Shown: positions 6,397 through 13,751 of the stretch, in pieces
Position numbering within the stretch: the stretch's first letter is position 1
How the letters are laid out: every line of letters starts with the position of its first letter
DNA from: Allopontixanthobacter sp034376665
GTDB lineage: Bacteria > Pseudomonadota > Alphaproteobacteria > Sphingomonadales > Sphingomonadaceae
Direction of reading: 5' to 3'
Length of the DNA: 20,459 nucleotides
Assembly (NCBI RefSeq): GCF_034376665.1
Contig: NZ_JAXMJI010000100.1
Location: 1-20,459 of the forward strand
The notes under the pieces: generated by a model
The model's database searches: none
Told to the model about the DNA's origin: nothing
What the model saw: the letters and a program-made list of their open reading frames with translations, nothing else
Position numbers and translations under genes: made by a program

Positions 6397-8523
6397 TTAC
6401 CAGATCGAGATCCGGTCTTCCGGCGGCAGATACATCGCGTCGTCCGCGGTGACGCCGAAGGCTTCGTACCATGCGTCCATGTTGCGCACGACGCCGTTCA
6501 CCCGGAATTCTTCCGGACTGTGCGGGTCGGTGCGGAGACGCTGGCGGGCGTTGTCTTCGCGCTGTGCCGAACGCCAGACCTGCGCCCATGCGAGGAAGAA
6601 GCGCTGGTCGCCGGTCAGCCCGTCGATGACCTTGTCCTCTTTCCCGTTCAGCGACAGCTTGTAGGCGCGGTAGGCGAGGCTGAGCCCGCCCAGATCGCCG
6701 ATGTTCTCGCCCAGCGTGAGCCGTCCGTTGACGCAGGTTTCGCCGCCATCCAGCGGACAGAAGGCGTCGTACTGTGCCACCAGAGCGTCGGTACGCTCGG
6801 TAAAAGCTTCCAGATCGCTTGGCGCCCACCAGTTGCGCAGCAGGCCGGTACCGTCCGACTTGGAGCCCTGATCGTCGAAACCATGGCCCATTTCATGGCC
6901 GATCACCCCGCCGATGCCGCCGTAATTGACCGCCGGATCGTTGGTGATGCCGAAGAACGGCTGCTGCAGGATGGCGGCGGGGAAGACGATTTCGTTCTTG
7001 GTCGGATTGTAATAGGCGTTGACCGTTTGCGGCAGCATACCCCATTCCGTGCGGTCGATCGGACCGCCCATTTTCGACAGATTGTCCTCCAGCTGCCATT
7101 GCGCCGCCGCCATGCGGTTGGCGATGGGATCTCCCGGAACGATGGCCAGGCCGTCATAGGTTTCCAGATTGTCGCGGTAGCCGATCTTGGGGTCGAACGC
7201 CGCCAGCTTGGCCTTGGCTTCGACCTTGGTCCCGGCGCCCATCCAGTCGAGCTCGTCGATGCTTTGCGCCATGGCAACCCGCAGGTTCTTGACCAGCGAA
7301 TCCATGGCCGCCTTGTTTTCCGGCGGGAAATTGCGCTCGACATAGCTCTTGCCGAGCACTTCGCCGAGATGCCCTTCGACCTCGGCGATGGCGCGCTTCC
7401 AGCGTGGGCGCTGTTCCGGCGTACCTTGCAGGGTCTTGCCGAAGAATTCGAAATTCGCCTCGTCGAACCGCGTCGGCATCACCGAGGCATTGCCCGACAG
7501 GAACCGCGCCACGGTCCACGCCTGCAGCGTCGCCACATCGTATTCGCCCAGCAATTCGAACATGCCCGGCGTGCCCTTGCCGATCTTGGCGACATAATCA
7601 GGCGTCAGGCCGAGAGCGGCGATCTCGTCTTCGGTCGGCGGCATCTGCGTCACGACGAATTTGGTCGCCGCGCCGAAGCCCGCTTCCTCGATCATCGTGC
7701 GGACCGGGAACTTGCCCGCCGCCGCGACCAGTTCCTCCGGTGTCACCGCGTTATAGGTGAGGTCGCGGTTGCGGCTGACGGCGCGGTCCCAGGAAATCTC
7801 ACGCGCGATCCGGTCTTCCAGATCATACACCGCTCGGGCCGTCATCGCCGGATCGCCGAACCCGGCTTCGCGGAACAGGAAGGTCAGATAGTCGCGGTAT
7901 TTCTGCTGGATCGCCGCGCCCTTTTCGGTCGCGTCGAGGTAATACTGGCGGTCCGGCAGGCCCAGGCCGCCGCTGCCGAGATAGGGCACATACTGGTCGG
8001 GCTGCTTCTGGTCGACCGTCACGAAGCCGCCGATCGGCCCCGGCATACCCGGCTGGCTCCACAATCTGGCCAGCTTGTCGATCGAATCGGCCTCGTAAAT
8101 CCGGAATAGATAGGGGTTGATCGGCGCCATCCCCGCAGCATCGATCGCTGCAGTATCGACGAAGGCCTGATACGCGTCCACGATCCGCCGTTCCGACGTG
8201 CCGGGCGCGGGGTTTTCCGCCACCAGCGTATCGACCAGCGACTTCACGTCTTCGGTCGACTTTTCACGCAGCAGGTTGAATGCGCCGAAGCGCGAATATT
8301 CCGCCGGTAGCGGGTTTTCCGCCAGCCATTTGGCGTTCACATAGGCGAAGAAATCATCACCCGGGTCGATTGCCGGATCGATCGCAGCGGGATCTACGCC
8401 CCAGGTGCCGAAACTCATCGTCGGGGTGGCAGCGTCTTCGCTGGAGGCGTCCTGCGCCGCGGCAGGCGTTGCCAGCGCGAGCGCGACGGCGCTGCCGCCT
8501 AGGGCGAGCATGGTCTTGATCAT
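6397..8523 (-). CDS. Secreted M13 family zinc metallopeptidase (neprilysin/PepO-like)
   Basis: This 708-residue oligopeptidase is probably exported to the periplasm: residues 1-23 form a signal peptide ending ATPAAA before Q24. It covers the full M13 architecture, with a large helical N-terminal domain and a C-terminal catalytic domain. The zinc motif HEMGH is at 543-547 and the third ligand E606 and D610 sit in GENIGDLGGL. The upstream NAYYNPTKNEIVFPAAILQ is the typical substrate-binding strand. It ends in Trp, like the conserved C-terminal tryptophan of the family. GGGAG lies 9 bases before the ATG. No neighbouring gene suggests a specific substrate. A strong terminator follows. Confidence 0.96.
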   Translation of the reverse strand: MIKTMLALGGSAVALALATPAAAQDASSEDAATPTMSFGTWGVDPAAIDPAIDPGDDFFAYVNAKWLAENPLPAEYSRFGAFNLLREKSTEDVKSLVDTLVAENPAPGTSERRIVDAYQAFVDTAAIDAAGMAPINPYLFRIYEADSIDKLARLWSQPGMPGPIGGFVTVDQKQPDQYVPYLGSGGLGLPDRQYYLDATEKGAAIQQKYRDYLTFLFREAGFGDPAMTARAVYDLEDRIAREISWDRAVSRNRDLTYNAVTPEELVAAAGKFPVRTMIEEAGFGAATKFVVTQMPPTEDEIAALGLTPDYVAKIGKGTPGMFELLGEYDVATLQAWTVARFLSGNASVMPTRFDEANFEFFGKTLQGTPEQRPRWKRAIAEVEGHLGEVLGKSYVERNFPPENKAAMDSLVKNLRVAMAQSIDELDWMGAGTKVEAKAKLAAFDPKIGYRDNLETYDGLAIVPGDPIANRMAAAQWQLEDNLSKMGGPIDRTEWGMLPQTVNAYYNPTKNEIVFPAAILQQPFFGITNDPAVNYGGIGGVIGHEMGHGFDDQGSKSDGTGLLRNWWAPSDLEAFTERTDALVAQYDAFCPLDGGETCVNGRLTLGENIGDLGGLSLAYRAYKLSLNGKEDKVIDGLTGDQRFFLAWAQVWRSAQREDNARQRLRTDPHSPEEFRVNGVVRNMDAWYEAFGVTADDAMYLPPEDRISIW

Positions 8524-8639
8524 TGATTGCGACTCCCGGTTGTGTTCGGCCCGTCATGCCAAATGGCTGCGGGCCTGAGGTTGGTGAGGCTGTGATAGCC
8601 CGTTTTGCGCGGTCAAGTTGCCGTTCGTCGGTTTCCATT

Positions 8640-8660
8640 GCAGCTTGATCGAAAAGCTGC
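8640..8660 (-). terminator. Hairpin after ABC transporter gene, possible terminator
   Basis: GCAGCTT (8640-8646) and AAGCTGC (8654-8660) make a 7-bp stem with a 7-base loop, 15 bases past the transporter stop. No T-run follows on the minus strand, so intrinsic termination is uncertain. Confidence 0.35.
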
Positions 8661-8675
8661 GGGGAAATGGCCTGG

Positions 8676-10520
8676 TCAGGCGGCCTTTTCCGCCCCGAAC
8701 TGCAGCGAAGACAGGCGCGCATACAATCCGCCGGCTTCGGCCAGCTGGGCGTGGGTGCCCTGTTCGACGATGCGGCCATCCTCCAGCACCACGATCCGGT
8801 CCGCCTTGCGGACCGTGGCGAGGCGGTGCGCGATGACCAGCGTGGTCCGGTTCGCCATCAGCCGGTCGAGCGCCTGCTGCACCAGCTGTTCGCTTTCGGC
8901 GTCCAGCGCGCTGGTGGCTTCGTCGAGCAGCAGGATCGGCGAATCGCGCAGCAGGGCGCGGGCAATCGCAACCCGCTGCTGCTGGCCGCCCGACAGCCGC
9001 GCGCCGCCTTCGCCGAGATAAGTGTCGAGACCTTCGGGAAGCGCGCGCAGGAAGCCCTCTGCGTTGGCCGCCCGCGCCGCCTCCCAGATCTGTTCGTCGG
9101 TGGCATCCCATTCGCCGTAGCGCAGATTATCCCGCGCGTTGGCGGAAAACAGCACCCCGTCCTGCGGCACCAGCCCCATGCGGCGGCGAATCGCGGCGGG
9201 ATCGGCGCTGGTCAGCGGTATTCCGTCGACCCGGATCGAGCCGGCCTGCGGATCGTAGAATCGTTCCGCCAGCTGGAAGATGGTCGATTTCCCGGCACCC
9301 GAAGGACCGACGATGGCGACCGTTTCGCCGGGTTCGACCTCCAGGCTGAAATCCTTCAGCGCAGGCATTTCCAGGCGCGTGGGATAGCGGAAGGTGACGT
9401 TGCGGAACGACAGGCTGCCGCGCGGCGGTTCCGGCAAGGCCATCGGCCGCGCGGGCGGAGCGATCACCGGCTTTTCGTTGAGCAATTCGTTGAGGCGGCT
9501 CGCCGCGCCGGCACCGCGCAGCAGGTCGCCATAGACTTCGGTCAGCGCGCCGAAGGAGCCCGCAACCAGCCCGCCGGTGATCACGAAGGCGGCGATTGTC
9601 CCGCCGCTGATCTCGCCGGTGGAAACCCCGATCGCGCCGCGCCACATGATCAGGGTAATCGAACCGAAAATGAACATGATGATGATCGAGGTCATCGCCG
9701 CGCGCAGCAGGATGCGCCGCTTCGCGGTGGTGAAGATCGCCTCCACCGCGCCTTCGAACCGGGCCTGCTCGCGCTTTTCCTGATTGAACGCCTGGACGAT
9801 CTTCATCGCGCCCAGCGTTTCGGCGATCATCGCGCCGACATCGGCCACCCGGTCCTGGCTGGTGCGCGAGACATTGCGCACCCGGCGGCCGAAATACATG
9901 ATCGGCAGCATGATCAGCGGGATGGCGATGATCAGCCCGACGGTCAGTTGCGGGGCGAGCCAGAACAGATAGGCGGTCCCGCCGATCCCCATCAGGATGT
10001 TGCGCAGCGCCACCGACACGGTGGTCCCCACCACCTGTTCGATCAGCGCAGTATCCGCGGTCATCCGGCTGGAAATTTCCTTGGGGCTGTTCTCCTCGTA
10101 GAACGACGGGGCCAGCCGCAGCAGATTGTCCTGCACCTTCAGCCGGATATCCGCGACAACGCGCTCGCCCAGCCAGCTGACGAAATAGAACCGCATCGCA
10201 GTGCCGAGCGCCAGGACCACGACGATCATCATCAGGTAACGAAACCAGCGCCCTATGTCGGCGGGGTCCCCGCCGCCGCCAAAGCCGTTGTCGATGATCA
10301 GCTTGAATCCGGCCGGAATGGCCAGAGTCGCGCTAGCGGTAATCAGCAGGGCCACGAATGCCAGCGCAACTTTTCCGGGATATCGGGCCAATTCGGCCCA
10401 GATCATCTTCAGCGGGCCGAGACTGCGCGCAGGCTTTGGCGCAATCTCCGCCGAATTGTCACCATCCAAGGCGCGATCGTTGGGGCCAGGCGTAAGGGTC
10501 GTGGCTGTGTGGGAGTCCAT
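8676..10520 (-). CDS. ABC transporter, fused permease and ATPase (MsbA-related exporter)
   Basis: This is a 614-residue half-transporter that would act as a homodimer in the inner membrane. A six-helix transmembrane domain (about 48-330) precedes the ATPase domain: Walker A GPSGAGKST at 405-413, signature LSGGQQQ at 509-515, Walker B ILLLDEA at 529-535 and switch H565. The first 30 or so residues are a polar cytoplasmic extension. The coupling segment SRMTADTALIEQVVG is typical of lipid/multidrug exporters, and the protein fits the alphaproteobacterial MsbA-related family better than LapB/HlyB exporters with peptidase domains. The substrate is unknown. It is divergent from phaZ with 165 bases between the best start codons, and it has only a weak ribosome site. 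Confidence 0.93.
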   Translation of the reverse strand: MDSHTATTLTPGPNDRALDGDNSAEIAPKPARSLGPLKMIWAELARYPGKVALAFVALLITASATLAIPAGFKLIIDNGFGGGGDPADIGRWFRYLMMIVVVLALGTAMRFYFVSWLGERVVADIRLKVQDNLLRLAPSFYEENSPKEISSRMTADTALIEQVVGTTVSVALRNILMGIGGTAYLFWLAPQLTVGLIIAIPLIMLPIMYFGRRVRNVSRTSQDRVADVGAMIAETLGAMKIVQAFNQEKREQARFEGAVEAIFTTAKRRILLRAAMTSIIIMFIFGSITLIMWRGAIGVSTGEISGGTIAAFVITGGLVAGSFGALTEVYGDLLRGAGAASRLNELLNEKPVIAPPARPMALPEPPRGSLSFRNVTFRYPTRLEMPALKDFSLEVEPGETVAIVGPSGAGKSTIFQLAERFYDPQAGSIRVDGIPLTSADPAAIRRRMGLVPQDGVLFSANARDNLRYGEWDATDEQIWEAARAANAEGFLRALPEGLDTYLGEGGARLSGGQQQRVAIARALLRDSPILLLDEATSALDAESEQLVQQALDRLMANRTTLVIAHRLATVRKADRIVVLEDGRIVEQGTHAQLAEAGGLYARLSSLQFGAEKAA

Positions 10521-10641
10521 GGACTGCCGTTAGCGCTGGGCGCGGACAAAATCCACTGCGCAGGGGTTTTATCCGCCCTCACGCCGGGTTTGCGGTGAAC
10601 CGCCATTGAAAATTTGCCTCGCGTCACGATCTCGTTCATGG

Positions 10642-10653
10642 TGCAGTGCAACA
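10642..10653. promoter_or_regulatory. TGC-rich motif upstream of phaZ, possible PhaR-type site
   Basis: TGCAGTGCAACA lies 33 bases before the TTG start of phaZ. PhaR regulators of PHA metabolism in other proteobacteria bind TGC/GCA-rich repeats. The match is short and inferred only from position and composition. Confidence 0.2.
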
Positions 10654-10673
10654 ATAAACCCGATACGGGTCGC

Positions 10674-10679
10674 AGGGGA
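10674..10679 (+). promoter_or_regulatory. Ribosome binding site fixing the TTG start of phaZ
   Basis: AGGGGA lies 6 bases before TTG at 10686. It is 27 bases from the next ATG (10707), so it supports the TTG. Confidence 0.65.
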
Positions 10680-10685
10680 ATTTAT

Positions 10686-11933
10686 TTGCTTTATCATGCA
10701 CATGAAATGCAGCGCGCCTGGCTAAGTAGCGCCAGCGCCTGGGCGTCCATTGGTTCCGAAATGCTCGCGAGCTCGCGGTTACCGCTGGCCTATCTCGGCC
10801 TCGGTCCTGCGGCATCCTCGGCGCTGGAGGTGTTCGCCCATGCCGCGGCACCCCGCGGAAAGCCTGCTTTCGGTATCGAAGACGTAGCCGTGGACGGGAA
10901 GGATTTCCCGGTCGCGGAATCGGTTGTCGTGACCAAGCCGTTTGGCGACCTGCTTAAATTCCGCCGCGAAGGCCTGCCTGCCGATGCGCCCCGCTTGCTG
11001 ATCGTCGCGCCGATGAGCGGCCATTACGCGACCTTGCTGCGCGGCACGGTCGAGCGGATGGCGGAAAGCTGCGAGGTCTATATCACCGACTGGGCCGACG
11101 CCCGCACGGTGCCGGTCCGCGACGGGCGCTTCGATCTTGATGATTACATCGACTACCTGATCGAATTTCTCGAATTCATCGGTCCAGGCGCGCATATGAT
11201 GGCGGTTTGCCAGCCCTCGGTGCCCGCGCTGGCCGCGACGGCCCTGATGAACGGGGACAAGCACCCCGCGCGGCCGCTGACGCTGACCATGATGGGCGGA
11301 CCGATCGACACCCGCAAATCGCCGACCACCGTCAATGATCTGGCGATGGATCGCCCGCTGTCCTGGTTCCGCCGGACAGTGATCGCGACCGTGCCGTTCA
11401 GCTATCCCGGTGCGGGCCGCAGGGTTTATCCCGGCTTCCTGCAGCTTGCCAGTTTCATGAGCATGAACCTCGGCAGCCACATGATGAGCCATTTCGAGAT
11501 GTTCAAGCATCTCAACGCCGGAGACGACATCAGCGCGCAGGCGACCAAGGATTTCTACGAGGAATACCGTTCGGTCTGCGACATGACCGCGGAATTCTAC
11601 CTCCAGACGGTGGAAGAAGTGTTCCAGAAGCACTCGATCCCCAACGGCACTTTCGAGCACCGCGGCAAGGTGGTCGATCTGGCTGCGATCAAGGACACCG
11701 CGATCCTGTGCGTCGAAGGCGAGCGGGACGACATCTCGGGGATTGGCCAGACCAAGGCGGCGCTCGATCTGGCGACCGGTCTGGCGGCAAGCAGGAAAAA
11801 ATACTTCCTGGCCGAAGGCGCCGGGCATTACGGCATCTTCAACGGCAGCCGCTGGCGCGACAAGATCGCCCCGGTGGTAGAGGATTTCCTCGAAAAATAC
11901 GGCAAGCAGGCACGGCTGAAGGCGGTCGCGTAA
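10686..11933 (+). CDS. phaZ: Intracellular polyhydroxyalkanoate depolymerase
   Basis: The enzyme mobilises stored polyhydroxybutyrate granules in the cytoplasm. The 415-residue product has an alpha/beta-hydrolase fold with the nucleophile in VCQPSVP, C175 replacing the usual serine, as in Ralstonia-type PhaZ1. The likely acid is D348 or D349 in GERDD, and the base is H381 in GAGHYGIF. The PhaZ N-terminal segment MLYHAHEMQRA appears only if translation starts at TTG 10686, which also has the good AGGGGA site. Starts at TTG 10614 or ATG 10638 would add unrelated residues, and ATG 10707 would lose the conserved start. There is no signal peptide. No PHA synthase gene is in view; a MaoC hydratase/thiolase operon lies convergent downstream. 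Confidence 0.92.
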   Translation: MLYHAHEMQRAWLSSASAWASIGSEMLASSRLPLAYLGLGPAASSALEVFAHAAAPRGKPAFGIEDVAVDGKDFPVAESVVVTKPFGDLLKFRREGLPADAPRLLIVAPMSGHYATLLRGTVERMAESCEVYITDWADARTVPVRDGRFDLDDYIDYLIEFLEFIGPGAHMMAVCQPSVPALAATALMNGDKHPARPLTLTMMGGPIDTRKSPTTVNDLAMDRPLSWFRRTVIATVPFSYPGAGRRVYPGFLQLASFMSMNLGSHMMSHFEMFKHLNAGDDISAQATKDFYEEYRSVCDMTAEFYLQTVEEVFQKHSIPNGTFEHRGKVVDLAAIKDTAILCVEGERDDISGIGQTKAALDLATGLAASRKKYFLAEGAGHYGIFNGSRWRDKIAPVVEDFLEKYGKQARLKAVA

Positions 11934-11971
11934 AGCCGCCAGGGGCTGATTCTCAGGTTTCTGCCGAACCT

Positions 11972-12001
11972 GTCCTCCCCGGACCAAAGCCCGGGGAGGA
12001 C
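11972..12001. terminator. Bidirectional hairpin between phaZ and thiolase gene
   Basis: GTCCTCCCCGG (11972-11982) and CCGGGGAGGAC (11991-12001) form a perfect 11-bp stem with an 8-base loop. It lies 38 bases after the phaZ stop and 7 bases after the thiolase stop of the opposite strand. There is no T-tract on either side, so it may act with Rho, as an RNA 3' stabiliser, or be an intergenic repeat element. Confidence 0.55.
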
Positions 12002-12008
12002 CAGCAGA

Positions 12009-13187
12009 TCAGAAGATTTCGAACAGTCCGGCCGCACCCATGCCGCCGCCGACGCACATGGTGACGACCGCGTATTTCGCACCGCGGCGTTTGCCTTCGA
12101 TCAGCGCGTGGCCGGTGCAGCGCGCGCCGGTCATCCCGTAAGGGTGGCCGATCGAGATCGACCCGCCGTTGACGTTGAGCAGGCTGTTGTCGATGCCCAG
12201 CTTGTCGCGGCAATAGATCACCTGCACGGCAAAGGCTTCGTTCAGTTCCCACAGGCCGATGTCGCCGATCTTCAGGTCGAACCGTTCGAGAAGCTTGGGG
12301 ATGGCGAACACAGGGCCGATGCCCATTTCATCTGGCTCCGTCCCGGCGACGGCCATGCCGACATAGCGGCCGAGCGGGGTCAACCCGCGCTTTTCGGCGG
12401 TCTTGGCCTCCATCACTACACAGGCGCTGGAACCATCGGACAATTGCGATGCGTTGCCCGCCGTGATCGTCATGTCGGGGCCCATTACGGGTTTGAGGCT
12501 GGATAGCCCCTCCAGCGTGGTATCGGGACGGTTGCCTTCATCCTTGGCGATGGTCACTTCGACATCGCTGACTTCGCCGCTTTCCTTGTCCTTCACCTTA
12601 TGGGTGGTGGTGACCGACACGATTTCATCGTCGAACTTGCCCGCGGCCTGAGCAGCGGCAGTGCGCATCTGCGATTCCAGCGCATATTCGTCCATCGCCT
12701 CGCGGGTGATGCCGTAGCGCGCGGCCACGGTTTCGGCGGTTTGCAGCATCGGCATATAGACCGCGCCGTGCATTGCCATCAGTTCGCGGTCGGGCGCGAC
12801 GCGCATTTCGGGGGTCTGCACCAGACTGATCGATTCCTGGCCGCCAGCCGCGACAATATCCATCCGGTCGATGATTACCTGCTTGGCCGCCGTGGCGATG
12901 GTCATCAGGCCGGAGGAACACTGGCGGTCCATCGTCATGCCCGAAACGGTTACCGGCAGCCCGGCGCGCAAGGCTACCTGACGGCCGAGATTGCCCGCCT
13001 GGGTGCCCTGCTGGAGCGCGCTGCCCCAGATCACGTCGTCCACTTCGGCGCCTTCGATGCCCGCGCGTTCCAGCGCAGGCTTCAGCGAATAGGCACCGAG
13101 CGTAGCGCCGGAAGTGGAATTGAAAGCGCCCTTGTAAGCGCGGCCGATGGCCGTGCGGGCGGTGGAAACGATGACTGCGTCACGCAT
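12009..13187 (-). CDS. Acetyl-CoA C-acyltransferase (thiolase family)
   Basis: Thiolases cleave 3-ketoacyl-CoA with CoA or run the reverse Claisen condensation. The 392-residue protein has the nucleophile C90 in DRQCSSG, the second-half signature with H348 in GHPYGMTG, and the final C378 in CVGGGMGAAG. NEAFAVQ is the Asn-containing loop. The GHPYGMTG form has Thr where many thiolases have Ser. Length and motif order are complete. AAGGA precedes the ATG by 7 bases. It lies 54 bases downstream of the MaoC hydratase gene on the same strand, forming an apparent two-gene operon for the hydration and thiolysis side of acyl-CoA turnover. Degradative or biosynthetic direction cannot be fixed from the sequence. 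Confidence 0.94.
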   Translation of the reverse strand: MRDAVIVSTARTAIGRAYKGAFNSTSGATLGAYSLKPALERAGIEGAEVDDVIWGSALQQGTQAGNLGRQVALRAGLPVTVSGMTMDRQCSSGLMTIATAAKQVIIDRMDIVAAGGQESISLVQTPEMRVAPDRELMAMHGAVYMPMLQTAETVAARYGITREAMDEYALESQMRTAAAQAAGKFDDEIVSVTTTHKVKDKESGEVSDVEVTIAKDEGNRPDTTLEGLSSLKPVMGPDMTITAGNASQLSDGSSACVVMEAKTAEKRGLTPLGRYVGMAVAGTEPDEMGIGPVFAIPKLLERFDLKIGDIGLWELNEAFAVQVIYCRDKLGIDNSLLNVNGGSISIGHPYGMTGARCTGHALIEGKRRGAKYAVVTMCVGGGMGAAGLFEIF

Positions 13188-13220
13188 GGTGAATTCCTTG
13201 ATCGATTGAAACTGGCCTGC

Positions 13221-13240
13221 CTTTCCCGGAAAAGGGAAAG
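13221..13240 (-). repeat. Hairpin between MaoC and thiolase genes
   Basis: CTTTCCC (13221-13227) and GGGAAAG (13234-13240) form a 7-bp stem with a 6-base loop directly after the MaoC stop codon. No T-run follows on the minus strand, so it could partly attenuate or stabilise the operon mRNA. Confidence 0.4.
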
Positions 13241-13241
13241 A

Positions 13242-13691
13242 TCAGACGAAATACATGGTAATCCATTCGCAGATCAGGGCAGGCTTGTCCTCGCCTTCGA
13301 TCTCGATGGTAATTTCGACGGTCTGCTGCCACTGGCCGGGGCGCTTTTCCGCCATTTCCGTCAGCTTCCAATGGCCGCGGATACGCTTGCCTGAACGCAC
13401 CGGGGCGATGAAGCGGGTTTTGTTGCCCCCGTAATTCACCGCCATCTTGATATTGTCCACCTTCGGAAGATCCGAATTGGCGCTGAGATATGGGATCATC
13501 GACAAGGTAAGAAATCCGTGGGCGATCGTTCCGCCGAACGGGGTCATCTTGGCCATTTCCTCGTTCACATGGATGAACTGGTGATCGCCGGTTGCTTCGG
13601 CAAACTGATTGATCCGTTCCTGGCTCATTTCGGCCCATTCGCTGGTGCCGATGGTTTCGCCTGTTTTCGCTGCAATATCCTGCGGGCTCAT
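13242..13691 (-). CDS. MaoC family dehydratase / (R)-enoyl-CoA hydratase-like
   Basis: The 149-residue single hot-dog-fold protein has the hydratase catalytic motif with D36 and H41 in ATGDHQFIHVN, followed by GGTIAHGF. These residues activate water for hydration of 2-enoyl-CoA in the family. Its form (start SPQDIAAKTGETIGTSEW, end EWITMYFV) is that of the NodN/MaoC-like hydratases rather than PhaJ alone, so the exact substrate is open. GAGGAG lies shortly before the ATG, one of the best ribosome sites in the window. It is the first gene of a two-gene unit with the thiolase; the O-ligase gene ends 60 bases upstream on the same strand. Confidence 0.92.
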   Translation of the reverse strand: MSPQDIAAKTGETIGTSEWAEMSQERINQFAEATGDHQFIHVNEEMAKMTPFGGTIAHGFLTLSMIPYLSANSDLPKVDNIKMAVNYGGNKTRFIAPVRSGKRIRGHWKLTEMAEKRPGQWQQTVEITIEIEGEDKPALICEWITMYFV

Positions 13692-13751
13692 ACGCCTCTC
13701 CTCTGGTCGCTGTTACGATGGGAATGGCGGCTTCATGCCGGATTAAGCGGG

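Noticed and set aside
6208..8109. 633-codon plus-strand ORF opposite the M13 peptidase gene
   Set aside because: It is a frame mirrored by GC-rich codons of a clear metallopeptidase gene. The translation is Arg/His/Gly-rich with no recognisable domain.
8667..10598. 643-codon plus-strand ORF opposite the ABC transporter gene
   Set aside because: It is an antisense shadow of a complete, motif-verified transporter. Composition is Arg, Gln and His rich without hydrophobic cores.
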